The position numbers were made by a program, and so were the translations under genes. Under the pieces are notes generated by a model. That model saw only the letters and a list, made by a program, of their open reading frames with translations. It ran no database searches and was not told where the DNA came from. Shown here piece by piece: positions 23,457 to 36,010 of a stretch of DNA of 64,000 nt. The stretch is from Grammothele lineata (lineage: Eukaryota; Basidiomycota; Agaricomycetes; Polyporales; Polyporaceae), in contig NDFF03000079.1 in the NCBI GenBank assembly GCA_002150815.3, positions 62,001-126,000 of the forward strand, written 5' to 3'. Within the stretch, counting starts at the first letter, position 1, and each line of letters opens with the position of its first letter.

Positions 23457-23811
23457 GCGTGCGGAGTGGGGGACGTGTTCGCGATGGAAACGAGGAAACG
23501 CGGAGGAGGATGCGGACACTCTGCCTGCGCTTGCGGGCTGCTTGTGATACGATACGTTCGTGCTCCCTCCCCCGGTCCCCACCCCTCTCGTCCCACCGTC
23601 GTTCGTCGGCCACGTCGCTCGCGCGGCGCGCCGGCCTCTACCCGGGGGACGTTATCCCGCTACCCCCTTCCCTCCTCACACCCGCTCGGCCCTATGCACA
23701 TGATGCGGACGGACAGCGACGCGCTCATGGTTGTCTGCATGCAGGCCGATACAGATACACTACAAGTTGCGATACGAATACGATACGATATGATGAGACG
23801 TGCGCCCACCA

Positions 23812-23880
23812 CTCTCCCTCCACCCTCACCTCCTTCCACCCTCACCTCCACCCTCGCCTCCACCCTCACCTCCCCCACCC
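23812..23880 (+). repeat. Pyrimidine-rich CACCCTCACCTC-type tandem repeat
   Basis: Imperfect repeats of about 12 nt (CACCCTCACCTC and close variants) on the plus strand, giving a pure C/T-rich strand with scattered A. A low-complexity tract. Confidence 0.7.
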
Positions 23881-24060
23881 GCTCACCCCGCCGCGCGCGA
23901 CGATGATATAGCCAGGCGTAGATACCGGTACCCTATACATATATGCGACGTATGCACGACTGACATACGGTACGATACTCGAGTAGGCGGCGGCACCGTG
24001 CGTCCGCGTGCGGGCTGCTGCGTAATGGTTTCGGTTTCTTTCTTTCGTTCACCTGTCTCT

Positions 24061-24078
24061 GTTTCCGTTTCCGTTTCC
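24061..24078 (+). repeat. GTTTCC hexamer repeat
   Basis: Three consecutive GTTTCC units. Confidence 0.7.
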
Positions 24079-24560
24079 TTTTACGTTCTTGAGCTTGTAT
24101 CTCTTGCTCTTACTCCGAACCGTCGTCGACGACGTGGCTACCGTATGTAGTAGTAAGTAAGTACTCGCTTCGCTTAGTTTTCTTTCGCCTCTCCGCCTCC
24201 GCCTCTTCGTCTCTATTTCTCCGTCCCGTCTCGATTTGCCTTCGTCTACCACTGTATTCGTAGCTCGCGTATGTACCTATCGACTAGTCTGAGACTTGCC
24301 GTCAAGTTGGTTGATCTGAGTGCGGTTTTTGTGCTGTGGTTGTTCGTCAAAGAGACCTAGTAGCGAGTAGCCACGAAGGAACGTCGACGTCGCTTGCAAG
24401 TTTGGACACGAGTGTGAACGCGCAGCCGTAGCGCCCAAGATCAGATACGCGCGACTCCCAGGGCGGGATTTTCAGTCAGGACTCAGAGTCAGTCGGCCGA
24501 CGATCTTCCGCCCCTTGGCGACGCGCTGTGTTGGGTTTCTCCTTCCCTCTACTTACTGCC

Positions 24561-24606
24561 CACCGCCATTTGCGGACTCTCACCGCCATCTGCGGATTCT
24601 CACCGG
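24561..24606 (+). repeat. 20-bp tandem repeat
   Basis: Two adjacent 20-bp units (CACCGCCATTTGCGGACTCT and a copy with two changes), followed by the start of a third (CACCGG). Confidence 0.8.
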
Positions 24607-27065
24607 ATACCGGTCAAACTGGATCTAATGCTCGCGAGCGTTCGAAGTTCGACGTTGGATCTTACACACCGCCCGTTCGTCCGTGAACCTCTTATTGACA
24701 GCGACAGTGACATCGCCGTTTGTCCATCTGCCCATCGCCGCCGCTCTCGCGCCGTTCGTTCCATTCACTCGACGTTCGACATTCAAGCTGAGTTCAAGTT
24801 TCCTTGACCTCGAGGCTCGTGGGGGCCTCGTGTCGCGCTGCAGACTCCGCGCACATTGATAGGCTCGCCGGGGGCGCACGGGGGCGATGCGATGCGGCCT
24901 CGTGTTCTCCTCCAAGTGGGGTCCGAGTCCGGGGAGATCGTGCTCAGCTCTTGAAAGTTAAGTTAAGTTTTTCTCGTTCTCTTGTCACGCGCGTCTTGGG
25001 TCCGCGGTTCCCACCGCGCGGCGAATGGGGAGGCGAGTGAGAACGATACTTACGGAGAAGAGGAAGAAGGGAGAAGGGATGGGAGGCGGCGGCGGCGATT
25101 GAGCGCGAGGATGCGAGGCGCGGATGGGGCGCGGGGCGCGTTCCGGGGTTCGCGTTTCTTGGACTGCGGGACGGAGGTTCGCGAGTGTGCGGCGGGAGGG
25201 CGGGTGTGAGGACGTCCTGCGATACACACGGGTCTTTCTTGGGTTGGAGATGATCGTGGGAGGGACGGACGTGGGTGGGAGGTGTGGCCGAGGTGACGGA
25301 GAAGGAAGGGTGCGTACATGTGGCTCAGTGAGTGTTCTCTTGAAGCTTGCCTTCGTCTACGGTATGTTTCGGTGCTATAGTCTACTCTGTTCTAATGCGT
25401 AACTTGCTCTTCTTAGCAGGACGCTTCGTGCTACCACCTTCGATACTGCAGCTTGCGTTGCGTATGAGTGACGCAGCTATCTCATTGACCATGAAGCGCA
25501 TACGGCGTTAGGGTAGCTCTCTCAGAAGTTGGTCAGCGAGTCCCGTGGACGATGTGCGACGGTCGGGCCTCAGCCCGCGGACCAACGCGAGCGCCACAAC
25601 CCCGTCCAACGCACGAGGATGCTCAGGTGCGCTTCCCGTCGACGCTAAATGCTCTTCGTGTGGCCGCCGCGCTTCCTTCGGGGTGCGAAGCACCCTCTAT
25701 ACTCAGTCTACTCCGCAGTACGCACGCTCGCCTCGGGCTTCGCTTTCGCGCGTCGCCAGTTCGGGCTCGAGAGTGGCGGGGAATCGCGTGCGGCGGACGG
25801 GAGAGACCGCGGGGAAGGCGGGCGCCCGAGCCCGACGTTTTTCCTGTCCTGTCGTGAAGGCCCGAGCAGGCGGGGGGGCGGGATATCCGAAGGCACCCTC
25901 GACGCGAAGGCGCGCTGGGTCCTTGCGGGTTATCGGTGTGAGTAACGCGAGTACGTCACAAGGCGATACTGTGGGCGAGTGGCCCAGGTGTTCAACGCTG
26001 AACTCTTCGGGGTGCCCTAACTTCAGACTGGGCGTCCGCCAATGCGTACTATGACATGGGTACGTGCCCCTCCTATCTTCTCCTCGGAGACAAGAGCTGA
26101 TCCGTCGTTTATGTAGGTCGCCTCCGTGCGTGCTCCCGGAATAAAGCACAGCGGGCCATATCTAGCAGCGATGATCTCCATCTTCTCTGCGACCCCATCT
26201 GTCATGTTGAAAGTCAATCATCCGCTGAGGCCACAGCGATAGTCAATCGACCAGTGCATGTGCTTCCGCCGTCACATCCTACAAGTACCCCTGTATGGCG
26301 TGAAGCTAACATCTCACATCTATCCGGTAAGCTCACTGCACCCACTACTCGGCTTTCCCATAAAAGAGGAACACTCACAGACCACCGCTTATGAATTATA
26401 GTTACTCTGGCTTAAGTTGTGATTAAGTTTCGAGGTGGGCGGTGCTGCTGCTCACATCGCGCGCTGCCTGCCACGCCTCAGACGTCATCAAACTCAACGC
26501 CCAGCAAGTTTCGCACGTCCAGTATCGCCCATTCATGGTTCGTTCCCGCCCTATTGGGCCTCCCGGAACCGACCGCACGCCGCGGTGACGTTCACATCGT
26601 CTCTAGGTCTCGCGCTCGCAGCCACTGAACGTGCCTTCGGGTGGCACGAGGCAGTTAGGCACTGGCGGATGGACATCTGCAGTGGCAGTCTGACCCAGTG
26701 GGCAGTGCGCCGGCCAACCCCCGCTCTGGGAGGCTTCTTTACCCTCCCCTGAGTGCCTGCCCTTGTCTTGTCCTCCTTCCACGACAGTCCTCGCTACGGC
26801 CTCCTGGTGACGCACAGTTCGTTGCCCGCCCTAAACGATCTCGCCCTCTCGTCGACGCCGAACATCCGGTATGTTCACGATGGTGCAGAAGTGGGCTTCC
26901 GGCGGGACCGGCGGGAGAGATTCGAAGGCACCCATTAGGAGGAAACTGAGTATCTCGTGCAACTTCGGGAGAAACTCCGCGGAGAAAGGCAGGCATATGC
27001 TTTCTTCCAGTCTTTCTGATGCTCAATGCATACGCTTTTTTGCTGGTTCAACAGTCCATTGGGAC

Positions 27066-28602
27066 ATGGTCAGCCCCATGTCCCCGTCGTCAAGCTACAG
27101 CGGGACTGCTTCCAGCTTCTCGTCTCTTGCTTCTTCGAGCGCCTTCAGCGTCCATTGCGGTGAGTACCAAGAAAACCGACGTCATCCTCCGTGCGCGTTC
27201 TCATTCCGTTCATAGTACCGAGTCACCCCTCACCGTCCGCCGACTTCACGGACGCGAGGCTTCCATTTGACATATGGTCCCTCGTGTACGACAACCTGGA
27301 AGATGGGTACGACATTCATGCGCTGGCGCGCGTCTGCCGTGGACTACGCAGCACCGCACAAACCGCCATCGAGCGCCATGCAGCCCTCACGTCTGGACCC
27401 TATGGTACCGTCGTCCTCAGCTTCGAGGCGTCTGTGAATGACCTCTTCTGCCGTGCGCTCACGTCTCCCACTACAAGTCTCGCCGTACACTCCGTCCAGA
27501 TTCGCAACACGGGCCAGCCAAACGGTCCCCTGGCCGCGTCTTTGGCGGCGCTTCTGCCGCTGTTGCGGAACGTCCGCGCGCTGTCGATTCACTTCGACAA
27601 TGAGGTCATGGCGAACTTCTGTATTCAGGCGGGACTTCTCAACGTGCAGCTCCCGCACCTGAAGACCTTTAAGACGTCGCTCGCGTGGAGTGCGGACCTG
27701 ATCGCCTTCATCAACGCACACCCAACTATCCGCGACCTCGAGATCACGTCCGAGCCGCCCGCCATCCGTCGCGAGGCCGCGGTGGCACCATCGGGTGAAG
27801 TCACACATTGCCCTCTTCGTATCCTCCCTTGGCGCGCCCCTCCTAGCTCGGACTCACCAGAGGACGCAACAGACGACGTCCGGCCGCGCTCCGGCCGCCT
27901 CCGTCTCCCCGCGCTTCGCACGCTCAACTGCCCGCCACGCTTCCTTGCCGGCATTCGACACCCAACCTCTCCTCACGGGATCACACACTTGTATGTGCGC
28001 GCGTGCACGCCCGATACGCTCGCGCATGTCGCGCGCGTCTGCGGAGAACACCTGGTTGGACTACGCCTCGGTCCCCCCTCGCGGTTCCCGGTGGACATGC
28101 AAGCGCACGCGCGTGCCACATGGACTCCCATGGAAGTCCTCGTGCGCTTCCCTAAGCTGCGGTACGTGCAGATAGATATGTTTGAGGTGCGTCTCTTTGC
28201 GTCGCTTCTCCTGAGTCGGATGTGCGGGGGAGGCTGATGTAGACCTCCTTATAGCCGGACTTCATGTTGCTCGCAATTCAGTGGCAGCCTAAGCTCGACA
28301 CCAGTGCGGACAGCCCCACGCTGGCTTCTGAGAGGCTGCCTGGGCACGCGCTGACGGTGGCATGGGCACTCGACGCGGACGCGTGGGGCACGCTCGTCGA
28401 TCCGAGCGAGCCGGGTCAAGTGCGCGCGATGTTCGAGGCAGCGGGGCGTGACGTGCTCCGCAACTGGGCGCCGTGGGTTGAGCGCGTCGTATATGGGGAC
28501 GCTGGAGTGCCAGATACTGCGCTGAGGATTGACGAGGATGGCAATGGGCTGGTCAGGATCGAATGGGAGAGGGAAGCGGAGGAGTATTGGAAGCGGGCTT
28601 GA
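27066..28602 (+). CDS. F-box-type protein
   Basis: Three exons (27066-27159, 27216-28186, 28255-28602) with clean GT/AG introns give 470 residues. After a Ser-rich leader of ~30 residues there is a degenerate F-box-like segment, RLPFDIWSLVYDNLEDG followed by HALARVCRGLRSTAQTAI. The rest has leucine-rich irregular repeats (RNVRALSIHF, PTIRDLEITS, PALRTLNCPP, PKLRYVQIDMFE). The C-terminus is acidic and ends in Ala. Likely a SKP1-binding adaptor of SCF ubiquitin ligases with unknown substrate. The layout resembles the F-box gene at 36.8 kb: similar length (470 and 471 residues) and a late intron after the same kind of motif (LRYVQIDMFE / LKYLQAYMRT). The two are probably paralogues. Confidence 0.75.
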
Positions 28603-30595
28603 GGGAACTCGCGGCTGGGCGACGCGTGTAAGTATTGGTATCTTGCGCTGGGCCTGTGGTGTATTATCGCAGTTAGAGTGTGTGTATTGGTATCATTGGT
28701 ATAATCCCTGTCGGATGCAGTATTCCTAGTGGCATTTCGTGGATCCATGAAGTTGGGCATGCTCATGAGTCGAACTCGCGACCGGTGTAGGTGTGCGCCT
28801 GATCACTAACGCCACGTGGCGGATATTCAGGACAGGGCAATTTACTCTTCAATCGAGCGAATGGCACTTGCCAGAAGTCTGACAGTGAGCACGACCAGCT
28901 CACTGGCAAACCTTTCGCAGAACCCTCGACAAACATTCTGCGACGCGTAGGCCCATCCCCTTCACCGCTCTCGGGGGCATCATTCGGTGTGCAGACGCTC
29001 GGATATTGGGGTCCGACTATGAGTCCGGGGTCCTGACACCGTGCGTCTGCGACGAGTCAGTCGACCTTCGAGCCCTTAGGCTCGCTCGTCGTGGTACCTC
29101 AGTGCTCACTACTTACATTCCGTAAGTTCATCATCGAGACACTGGAATGATTCGTGCTCCGCGAAGTCGTTTTATACGCGTCATTGACGGACCTCATCAG
29201 ATCGCCTCTGCCCAAGGGTGTCGCGGGATGTAAGAAAAAAACCGGGGGTCGGTTTTTCTGAAGTCGAGCTCGAGACGGCAACTAACTAACTACGTAAGCG
29301 GGCGCCTCTCCATATATGGTAGGCACTGCACTATGACATCATAACACGAGCGTTTGCACCTACGGCCTGACGCGTCCATCTCCTACTCTTCCCCCTATCT
29401 CTTCCTCCGTTTGAGTGACTTGCATGCTCCACAAGTCCATCCTTTCACAGCTCCTTTGAGGTTGACACACTCCAGATGGAACTGTTCATTTAGGTGAGTT
29501 CTCGAATTGAAGTGGAGGCACTGGCATGGCCGCCGGAGGGAATTCACGTACTCACTGTGTCTCGCAGCTGCCTATACTGCGTCGTACGACACTAACTACC
29601 TCTTCAGTTGCGCGTCCACTACATAGGAATACCTCAAGCTCGCTCAAGTCCCGCGCTCTTCGCTTGCGGCCTCGGCTGGTCTGCCTGGCCTCAAGATACG
29701 TTTCCGGCACAGGAGGGGAAGGGGCGGCCTGTTAACGAGCACAACTTGGCTGGGGTGCCTTGCGTGAGGGCGGCTTCTTTGGATCTATGGAGACCGCGTA
29801 AGAATTACAGATAAGGTACGTCGCAGAAACACACCTGTTGTCCGATACTCCCCAGCGAGAGTCCACTCGGTCCCCACTCTCGCCGTCGGTCACGGTCTCG
29901 GCAACCACGCAACGTGCACTTGCCGCGCCATCTCCAAACGCCTCGCCGCCAGTCGCGCTGGCAATGCCTGCAACAAAGTGTACGTCCATTCCATCGGCAC
30001 GTTCAGTTCCGTTACTTTCGCGAGACGCATCTGACTCGTCTCCGCTTCCGTCACAGCCTTGCCTACTTTGATCGTCCTGCCAGTGCGCACTCACGGGTCT
30101 CTCGGCCGCCTCTGCTTCATGTTCACTGCAGGCCAAAGGAGGGTTGCTCACGGAGTTTCTCGCCGCACTGTGCTACGCGGGTCCACGAGTGCATAAGCGT
30201 GCGGCAGGTTGGAATGTTCTTATTCGTTTATAAAGCACCGCCCTGTACACTGTACCTACTCATGAAGCACAACGCACCTCCTCAACTGTAATATATCCCT
30301 TTGAAATCCGACTGATTTTTTTCGAAAGAGCGACCTGGCCACGAACTAACTATCTACCCCCTGGTCGGGCGCTTACTTTCCGCGACACCCTTGCCTCTGC
30401 CACTCTCCGTCACCTTTGAGCGCTTGGCTACTGCATCATTTTCCTTCGATATATGGGCTTCGAAGTCCTTACGCATCTTCTCCTACTTCAGTTCATTTCC
30501 ACGCGCATATACCGACTACATTCGTGATACAGAGGTAGGGGAATCAACCCTTGCTGCACAGGCGTATTTGACACTGGTGTTATCAAGCAGCACTG
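28603..30595. other. Intergenic region
   Basis: About 2 kb without a recognisable gene. A tRNA-like B box near 28.77 kb does not fold into a tRNA (see rejected items). Confidence 0.45.
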
Positions 30596-31754
30596 ATGAC
30601 ATCTTCGCCCCAGTCCCCTGTAGGGAGGCAGTGTAACCTTCAGAACACACTCGACGAGCTGGAGAGAGACGAGCGATATTGGTTCGAGGACGGAACCATC
30701 GTTCTCATTGCCAGCGGCGCTGTCGCATTTCGCGTTTACAAAGGCCTCCTCGCAAGGGTTTCACCCGTATTCCGCGACATGTTCACCTTGCGGGAACCCG
30801 CAGGCGGCGAAACGATGGAAGGATGTCCTGTAGTCCGCCTTACGGACGCGCCTGTCGATCTACGTCACTTTCTCCACATCGTCTTAGATTGCGGAACAGA
30901 GTACGTTCTCAGCTCTGGATAGCTCAATGGTCGCTCATTCTGACCTCAGCTATGTCACGTCTGCGTGTATCACCGCTGCGGCCCTCATCTCCCTCATTCG
31001 CATCGGCCACAAATATCAAGCCGACGCCATCGTAACAGCAGCCGCAGATCGCCTCGAATCGTTCTTTGATGTCGATTCCGACATAGCTTGGCTCGAATCG
31101 GTTTGGGCCGAGGGGGGCGATTGGGACTCCGCGTGGCGGACGGCCGAGGAGAAGCTCCATCTGTCGGTTCTCACTACCGATGCCGTTGCAGTTGCGCAAG
31201 TAGCGCGACTGGTCAATCGTCCGTGCATGCTCCCTCTCTCCCTCTACATCTGCTGCTTTCTTGGCTCCAGACAACTCGTGTATGGGGTTCATGACACTGC
31301 CGGAGGTGTAGAAAAGCTTTCGGAGGAAGATCTGTCGCGATGTCTTGCCGCGATACCTCGTCTCACATTCGCCGCGGAGAATGCCGTCTGGAGAACTTTC
31401 GATCTCGGGCGGGAATGGGAAGACGGGAAGCTCTGGTTCACCGGTTGCGCAAATCCCAATCAATACGCGGAGAACCTGACAGGAGGATGGCGGTGCAAGG
31501 ATGCTGCTCTCAAGATTCTTCTGGAGTGCGGCTTGCGCGGTCGTACTCTGGAAGGTCAGCCCCTATCCCAGATTTTTCTGCGTTTTGACCGGCGGTTTCC
31601 TCTCACCTCCGAGCACGTCAGCACCCGCTGGTCTGGCATGTGCCATTCTTGCCAGGGCCATATGAGGACTCGATGGCGAGAAGAACTTGTCAAAATCATG
31701 AACAGGTTAGACTCGATCTTCGACTTAGTGCCGGCGGAGGAAGAGGACCTTTGA
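30596..31754 (+). CDS. BTB/POZ domain protein (family member 1)
   Basis: Two exons (30596-30900, 30950-31754) give 369 residues. The BTB domain covers roughly residues 25-155: YWFEDGTIVLIASGAVAFRV, YKGLLARVSPVFRDMF, CPVVRLTDAPVDLRHFLHIV, then after the intron ISLIRIGHKYQAD. The core reads like agaricomycete BTB proteins, where BTB domains dimerise and often bind CUL3. The C-terminal ~200 residues hold a cysteine pair (C-x15-C) and a final CHSC before a helix. The intron lies inside the BTB domain, at the same place as in the five relatives in this window. Substrate or partner is unknown. The localisation is not evident from sequence. Confidence 0.85.
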
Positions 31755-32758
31755 TATCGAGTGAAGTTCTGATGTGAGTATTTAGTATGTTGATAGACAC
31801 CCGCTGTGCTGATTATGTATTTATAGCCGTCTCTGCTACTGTCGATTCCTCGTTTTCCCGCGCGGCTAGTACCATTAACCTTTGTATATACAATAGACTG
31901 CGTCAGCCCTTCACGAAGTCTCCATTCTAGTTGTTCACCGATTGCCGGTGGTCGTTCACACTCTCCGCGGCAACCGACATATCTACGTCAACTCGTGTCA
32001 TTGCCACGAGTCCTGCTACGAACTCGGATGCCAAGCTCGGCGATCACGCGCACCCACCTTGCCCGTGTCCGACTCGGATTAGCTCGCCCGCGTCATGGGA
32101 AATATGGCGCATTACCTTTCAAACTTGGTAGTGGCAGCACTCTAGTAACTGCAGGCGTTTGAATGGACGGTGCTGCGGCCCCTTGTCTTTGCCCGTTCAG
32201 GAGGTAATCTCAGTCGTAGGCGTACTTCCCGGTTTCCCACCTCCTCAACTTCGCACTCAGCTCCCGTAGGGCTATGGTGATTGGATCATAACGCTCGTTA
32301 CGTGACGAGAGCTGCAGCATGGGGCGATTACCGATCTAAGTCTTCCCGGTATGTCAAACTAGTACTTAATACCATTCAACCTCTCCTCATTTGATCGATT
32401 TCCCTTGCTAGTACCGTTGCAGTTGTACATGTTGCCCGAATTGTCCAACATCCGTGCATCCTCTGCGCCTCACGCCCTGGTCCCTTAGCTTATTCATTAG
32501 GAGAGTGGCATATTACTCTTCGAAGATAAAAACTGGATATTAGCAAGCCAACAGCTGCAGCATCACCGGGGCTTTACGCATGGACGACGCTGCGGTCGCG
32601 ACTTCAACCCGTATTTATATGACCGCCATCCACCGTCTCACTTTTAGCCCTCTTCCCTACCTAGCCAATTTGCACTACATAGCAGTGAGTTTTCCACTGA
32701 CGAATCATGTACCACTGGAGAAGTATCCCGATGAACTGCGACCACAGGTCACACCATC
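31755..32758. other. Intergenic region between two BTB genes
   Basis: About 1 kb with no recognisable gene. It contains the promoter of the second BTB gene. Confidence 0.45.
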
Positions 32759-33984
32759 ATGACCACCGACCCCAACCCACCGCCCACACCGACCCCCACC
32801 GAGATCAAGAAGGATGACAAGTACTGGTTCGAGGACGGGAACATCGTCCTAGTTGCGAACCACGCCGTCGCCTTCAGGGTGTACAGAGGCCTCTTGGCGC
32901 GTGTCTCCCCAGTCTTCCATGACCTCTTCGTGGTCGGGTGCCCCGACGAGCGCGAGACCATGGACGGCGCGCCCGTAGTACATCTCTCCGACCACCCGTC
33001 CGACCTGCGCGCGTTCCTCAAGCTGTTCATCGACATGCCCCCTCGGTACGCGTTTCCATCACCTCTATCCTTGACCCTCGTTCCTAGTGCGCATACGAGG
33101 GGGCTGATATCCCTATTCCCATTGTTCCGCCATACAGGGCATTATCAGAGAACATTCCCATGTCCTTCGTGACGCTCGCCGGGATCATTCGCTGCGCGCA
33201 CAAGTACCAAGCAGACGACGCCCTCCAAGCCGCACGCGCGCGCCTCGTTCGCGCGCTCACGCCTCCCAGCCACTTGGGCGACATGCGCTTTGAAGAGCTT
33301 CTAGAGCGATGGCGCACAGAGTCTCTGGTCCCCGACATCGAGATCAACGACGCCATCGAGGCTGTCGCGCTCCTGAGACTCGGATTGGCCACACGTGGCC
33401 ACGCGGGCCAGCAGCACCCTCCACTTTGCGTCACGCTCCAATTTCTGTGGGAATTCTACCTCTGTCTCCTGTGTGAGCCGCGCGTGCGCAGGAACGGCGT
33501 TCCCGCGACCGCGGAACGGGTAGGGGGACGCCTTGGGGAGGCACAGTACGCACTGTGCGAAGAGTTCGGGGAGAGGTTCAGGCGGGAGACTCATCGGGTC
33601 GTGCAGGTGGCCTTGTGGAGCCTGCTCACACTGCTGGACCCCGACGAAGAGACGCAGAGGGTGTCCCCCGGGGTGCACTTCCGGTCGAGGTGTAACAACA
33701 CAGAGGGCCCGGGGCGATGCCTGAAGGTGGCTGGACAGATGATGATGGCGCACGGGGCGAGCTCGGTCTTATATGGGCTGAAAGACCTTTTCGTGCGCAT
33801 GGATCTGCGAGAAACGCGCTCGGATGAGTTTGACGAGTACTACGGGAAGCTTTGCAATGGCTGCCAGGAGTCGCTGCAGCAATTTTCCTCGTTTGCGATC
33901 ACGTCTTTCGTTTCGTCTTGGGGAGCCTCCGAGCGTGCCCCAGCTGATAATCCTGAACCGGAGCCCGCAGTGGAATTATGGTAG
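32759..33984 (+). CDS. BTB/POZ domain protein (family member 2)
   Basis: Two exons (32759-33045, 33138-33984) give 377 residues. After a Pro/Thr-rich start comes the BTB domain: KYWFEDGNIVLVANHAVAFR, VYRGLLARVSPVFHDLF, VVHLSDHPSDLRAFL, and after the intron GIIRCAHKYQADDA. The C-terminal part carries C-x8-C and then CNGC with a following helix, the tail pattern of this family. It is the nearest match in the window to member 1, 1.0 kb upstream on the same strand (YWFEDG...RGLLARVSPVF), and the two probably arose by tandem duplication. It ends 97 bp from the convergent SLM1-like gene. The likely role is a protein adaptor, possibly for CUL3 ligases, but this is inferred from family only. Confidence 0.85.
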
Positions 33985-34080
33985 ATTACCCACGCTCGCA
34001 ATCGACATTGCCCGCACCTGTTGTACAAATACAGTCCCGAAAGAAATGTAACCGAGACTCACAATGCCCAAACCCACGAG

Positions 34081-36010
34081 CTACAGCTCCTCCTTGAACC
34101 GACTCTCGCCCTCACGCGGCCCCTCCGCGCCCTCCGCGCCCTCCGCGTCTTCCGCGCCGTGCGGCGGACGCCCCTCAGGCGCCTTCTCCTGCTGCCGCTT
34201 GCTCGGCCGGCGGGACACGCTCGCGCCCTCCTTCTTGTCGACCTGCGCGTGCGTGCATGTCAGCTCAACAGCTCCGCGCGCCGCGTCGAGGACCGGCCTC
34301 TTACAGGGTACCCGTTCGCGCCGTACTCCATCATCTCCGCCCCGCGCGCCCCAGCACCATGGCCGTGGTTCGAGTACTCCGGCGGACCGTCCTCCCCATC
34401 CGTCACCGCGCCCTCGCGCGCCTCTTCGAACCTCTCCTCGTCGTCATCCTCCGCGTTCTCCTCCTCGACGCTCGACCCCTCGTCCTCCGTCTCCCCCGCG
34501 CCCTCCTCCTCCGACGTATACCCCGCAGCACGCACAGCGGCCGCCACCGGGCCCGCGCGCTCCATCTGCTCCGAAGCGACGAGGTACCGCGCGCAGAGCA
34601 TCCGCGCGTCGTTCCACCACTCCATCATGTCCTCGTGCGAGCGCGCGCGGAACGCCCACGCCCGCCCGCTCCCCGCCGCGCTCCCCTTGCGCGACAACGA
34701 CAGCGAATCGCGCAAGCCGCGCAGAGACGAACCGGCGCGTGTGGTGCCCGTGCCGTCCTTGCGCTCCTCGATGTGGAACTTGTGGCTCTTGCCCGAAGGG
34801 GCCGAGGGCGGGCCGAGCGTGCACATGGGGAGGAAGAGCGAGAACTGGGGGCGGTCCGCGAGCGCGGGGTCCGAGCTCGCGAACTCGTGCAGGAACCCGG
34901 CGGGGGTGAGGACGTAGTAGGCCTCGCGGTACGTGCGCGTGTAGCGCTTCTTGCGCTCGAGCAGCCCGGTGTGCACGGGGATCACGCTCGGGTCTTCCTT
35001 GGACGGGTAGTTGATCACTTGCGGGTCGCGCAGGGGCGTCTCGGGGTCGACGAGGTGGTCTTCGCGCGCGGCGAAGGAGATCCATTCGCGGTCCGGGGGG
35101 AGGGCGGACATGTCGCGTTGGAGGTTGCCCCAGACTTCGCTCACGGCGGTGTCCATGCGCGTACGCCACTCGGAGAAGGTGGCCCAGGCGGACTGGACGG
35201 CCTGGATGAGCGAGGCTTCGAACATGGCGGAGGACGCCTGGGTGAGGAGAAGGGACTTCTGGAGAGCGTTCTCAGTGTGGACCTGCTTGACGAGCTGGCG
35301 GTAGACGGCCTGGTTGGCGACGTAGGGGTCTGTCTTGGCGGTGACATTCAGGGGAGTGTTCTTGAGGACGGAGATGTTGGTGCCCAGGTCGCCGATGAGC
35401 TTCGCGGAGAGTTCTCTCTCCTTCGCGACTGAGGTAGCGAGTTTGCCCGTATCGTTTTGGATGTTCTTGGGGGCGAGTTGAGACGCGACGAAAGGGGGGT
35501 CACTGTCAGCTCACCTTGATGTGCGCCTTAATCTCTGCCCTCAGCTTCTGCAAGTGCTGCACGATGGAGCCGTCGACGGTACGACCGAGGTTTGCATGTT
35601 GGTCAGCGATAGCACGCGTCTTGTCGCGAATGCCGTAGAAGATGTCCTGATAACGCGCCCGTTGAAGCGAATGCACGTCGAAGTAAGGATAGGGGGCGCA
35701 CCTGAAGACCTCCTTCCCCTAAGAACTGGTTGCCGGCGCGGAAAGGCACCTGGATGACGGCGCCGAGCTTGGTCATCTCGCGGGCGACATTGTTCTCAAT
35801 GTCCGCGATGCCCTCAAAGTAGGCTATGAGCTGCTTTACGATGGCCTTCCAGGCAGTGAAGCGTTCGATGAGGATGTCAGAGGGGCGGAGGTCGTGCGGA
35901 GCGATGTTCTTCTTGATGAGGGACTGGCTGCGGGAGACGGTCGAGCCATGGCGGCTGGCGGGCCGGGAGAGGGACGTCGCGCGGGATATCGAGACTGTTT
36001 CTCCGTTCAT
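34081..36010 (-). CDS. SLM1: SLM1-like BAR/PH domain protein
   Basis: Four exons (36010-35702, 35646-35515, 35465-34305, 34242-34081) give 587 residues. Residues ~40-270 match the F-BAR-like part of the Slm1/Slm2 family: DILIERFTAWKAIVKQLIAY, VIQVPFRAGNQFLGEGGL, IVQHLQKLRAEIKAHIK, NIQNDTGKLATSVAKEREL. A PH domain follows, from about HTGLLERKKRYTRTYREAYY to WAFRARSHEDMMEWWNDARM. In yeast, Slm proteins bind PI(4,5)P2 at eisosomes and pass membrane stress to TORC2; the same role here is inferred. The C-terminus is acidic, followed by a GAE-type repeat. A TTATAA lies 58 nt upstream of the ATG. It converges on BTB member 2. This is the most conserved, housekeeping-like gene of the window. Confidence 0.9.

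Larger units (their letters stand above)
23457..27065. other. Long apparently non-coding stretch after the transcription factor gene
   Basis: About 3.6 kb with scattered simple repeats but no gene I can support. ORFs at 25.5-26.1 kb on both strands and near 26.75-26.94 kb have no recognised motif. A long 3' UTR of the transcription factor gene may occupy the first part. Confidence 0.4.

Noticed and set aside
23770..24082. Possible CRISPR-like or minisatellite array
   Set aside because: Only short simple repeats (CGATA, CACCCTCACCTC, GTTTCC); no spacers, and a CRISPR array is not expected in a fungal genome.
28751..28835. tRNA-like sequence with a B-box-like GAGTTCGACTC on the minus strand
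   Set aside because: The T stem does not pair and no convincing acceptor or D arm is found at the right distance.
34257..35432. Long plus-strand ORF (391 codons) opposite the SLM1-like gene
   Set aside because: It is the Arg/Leu-rich antisense reflection of a GC-rich, clearly coding minus-strand exon.
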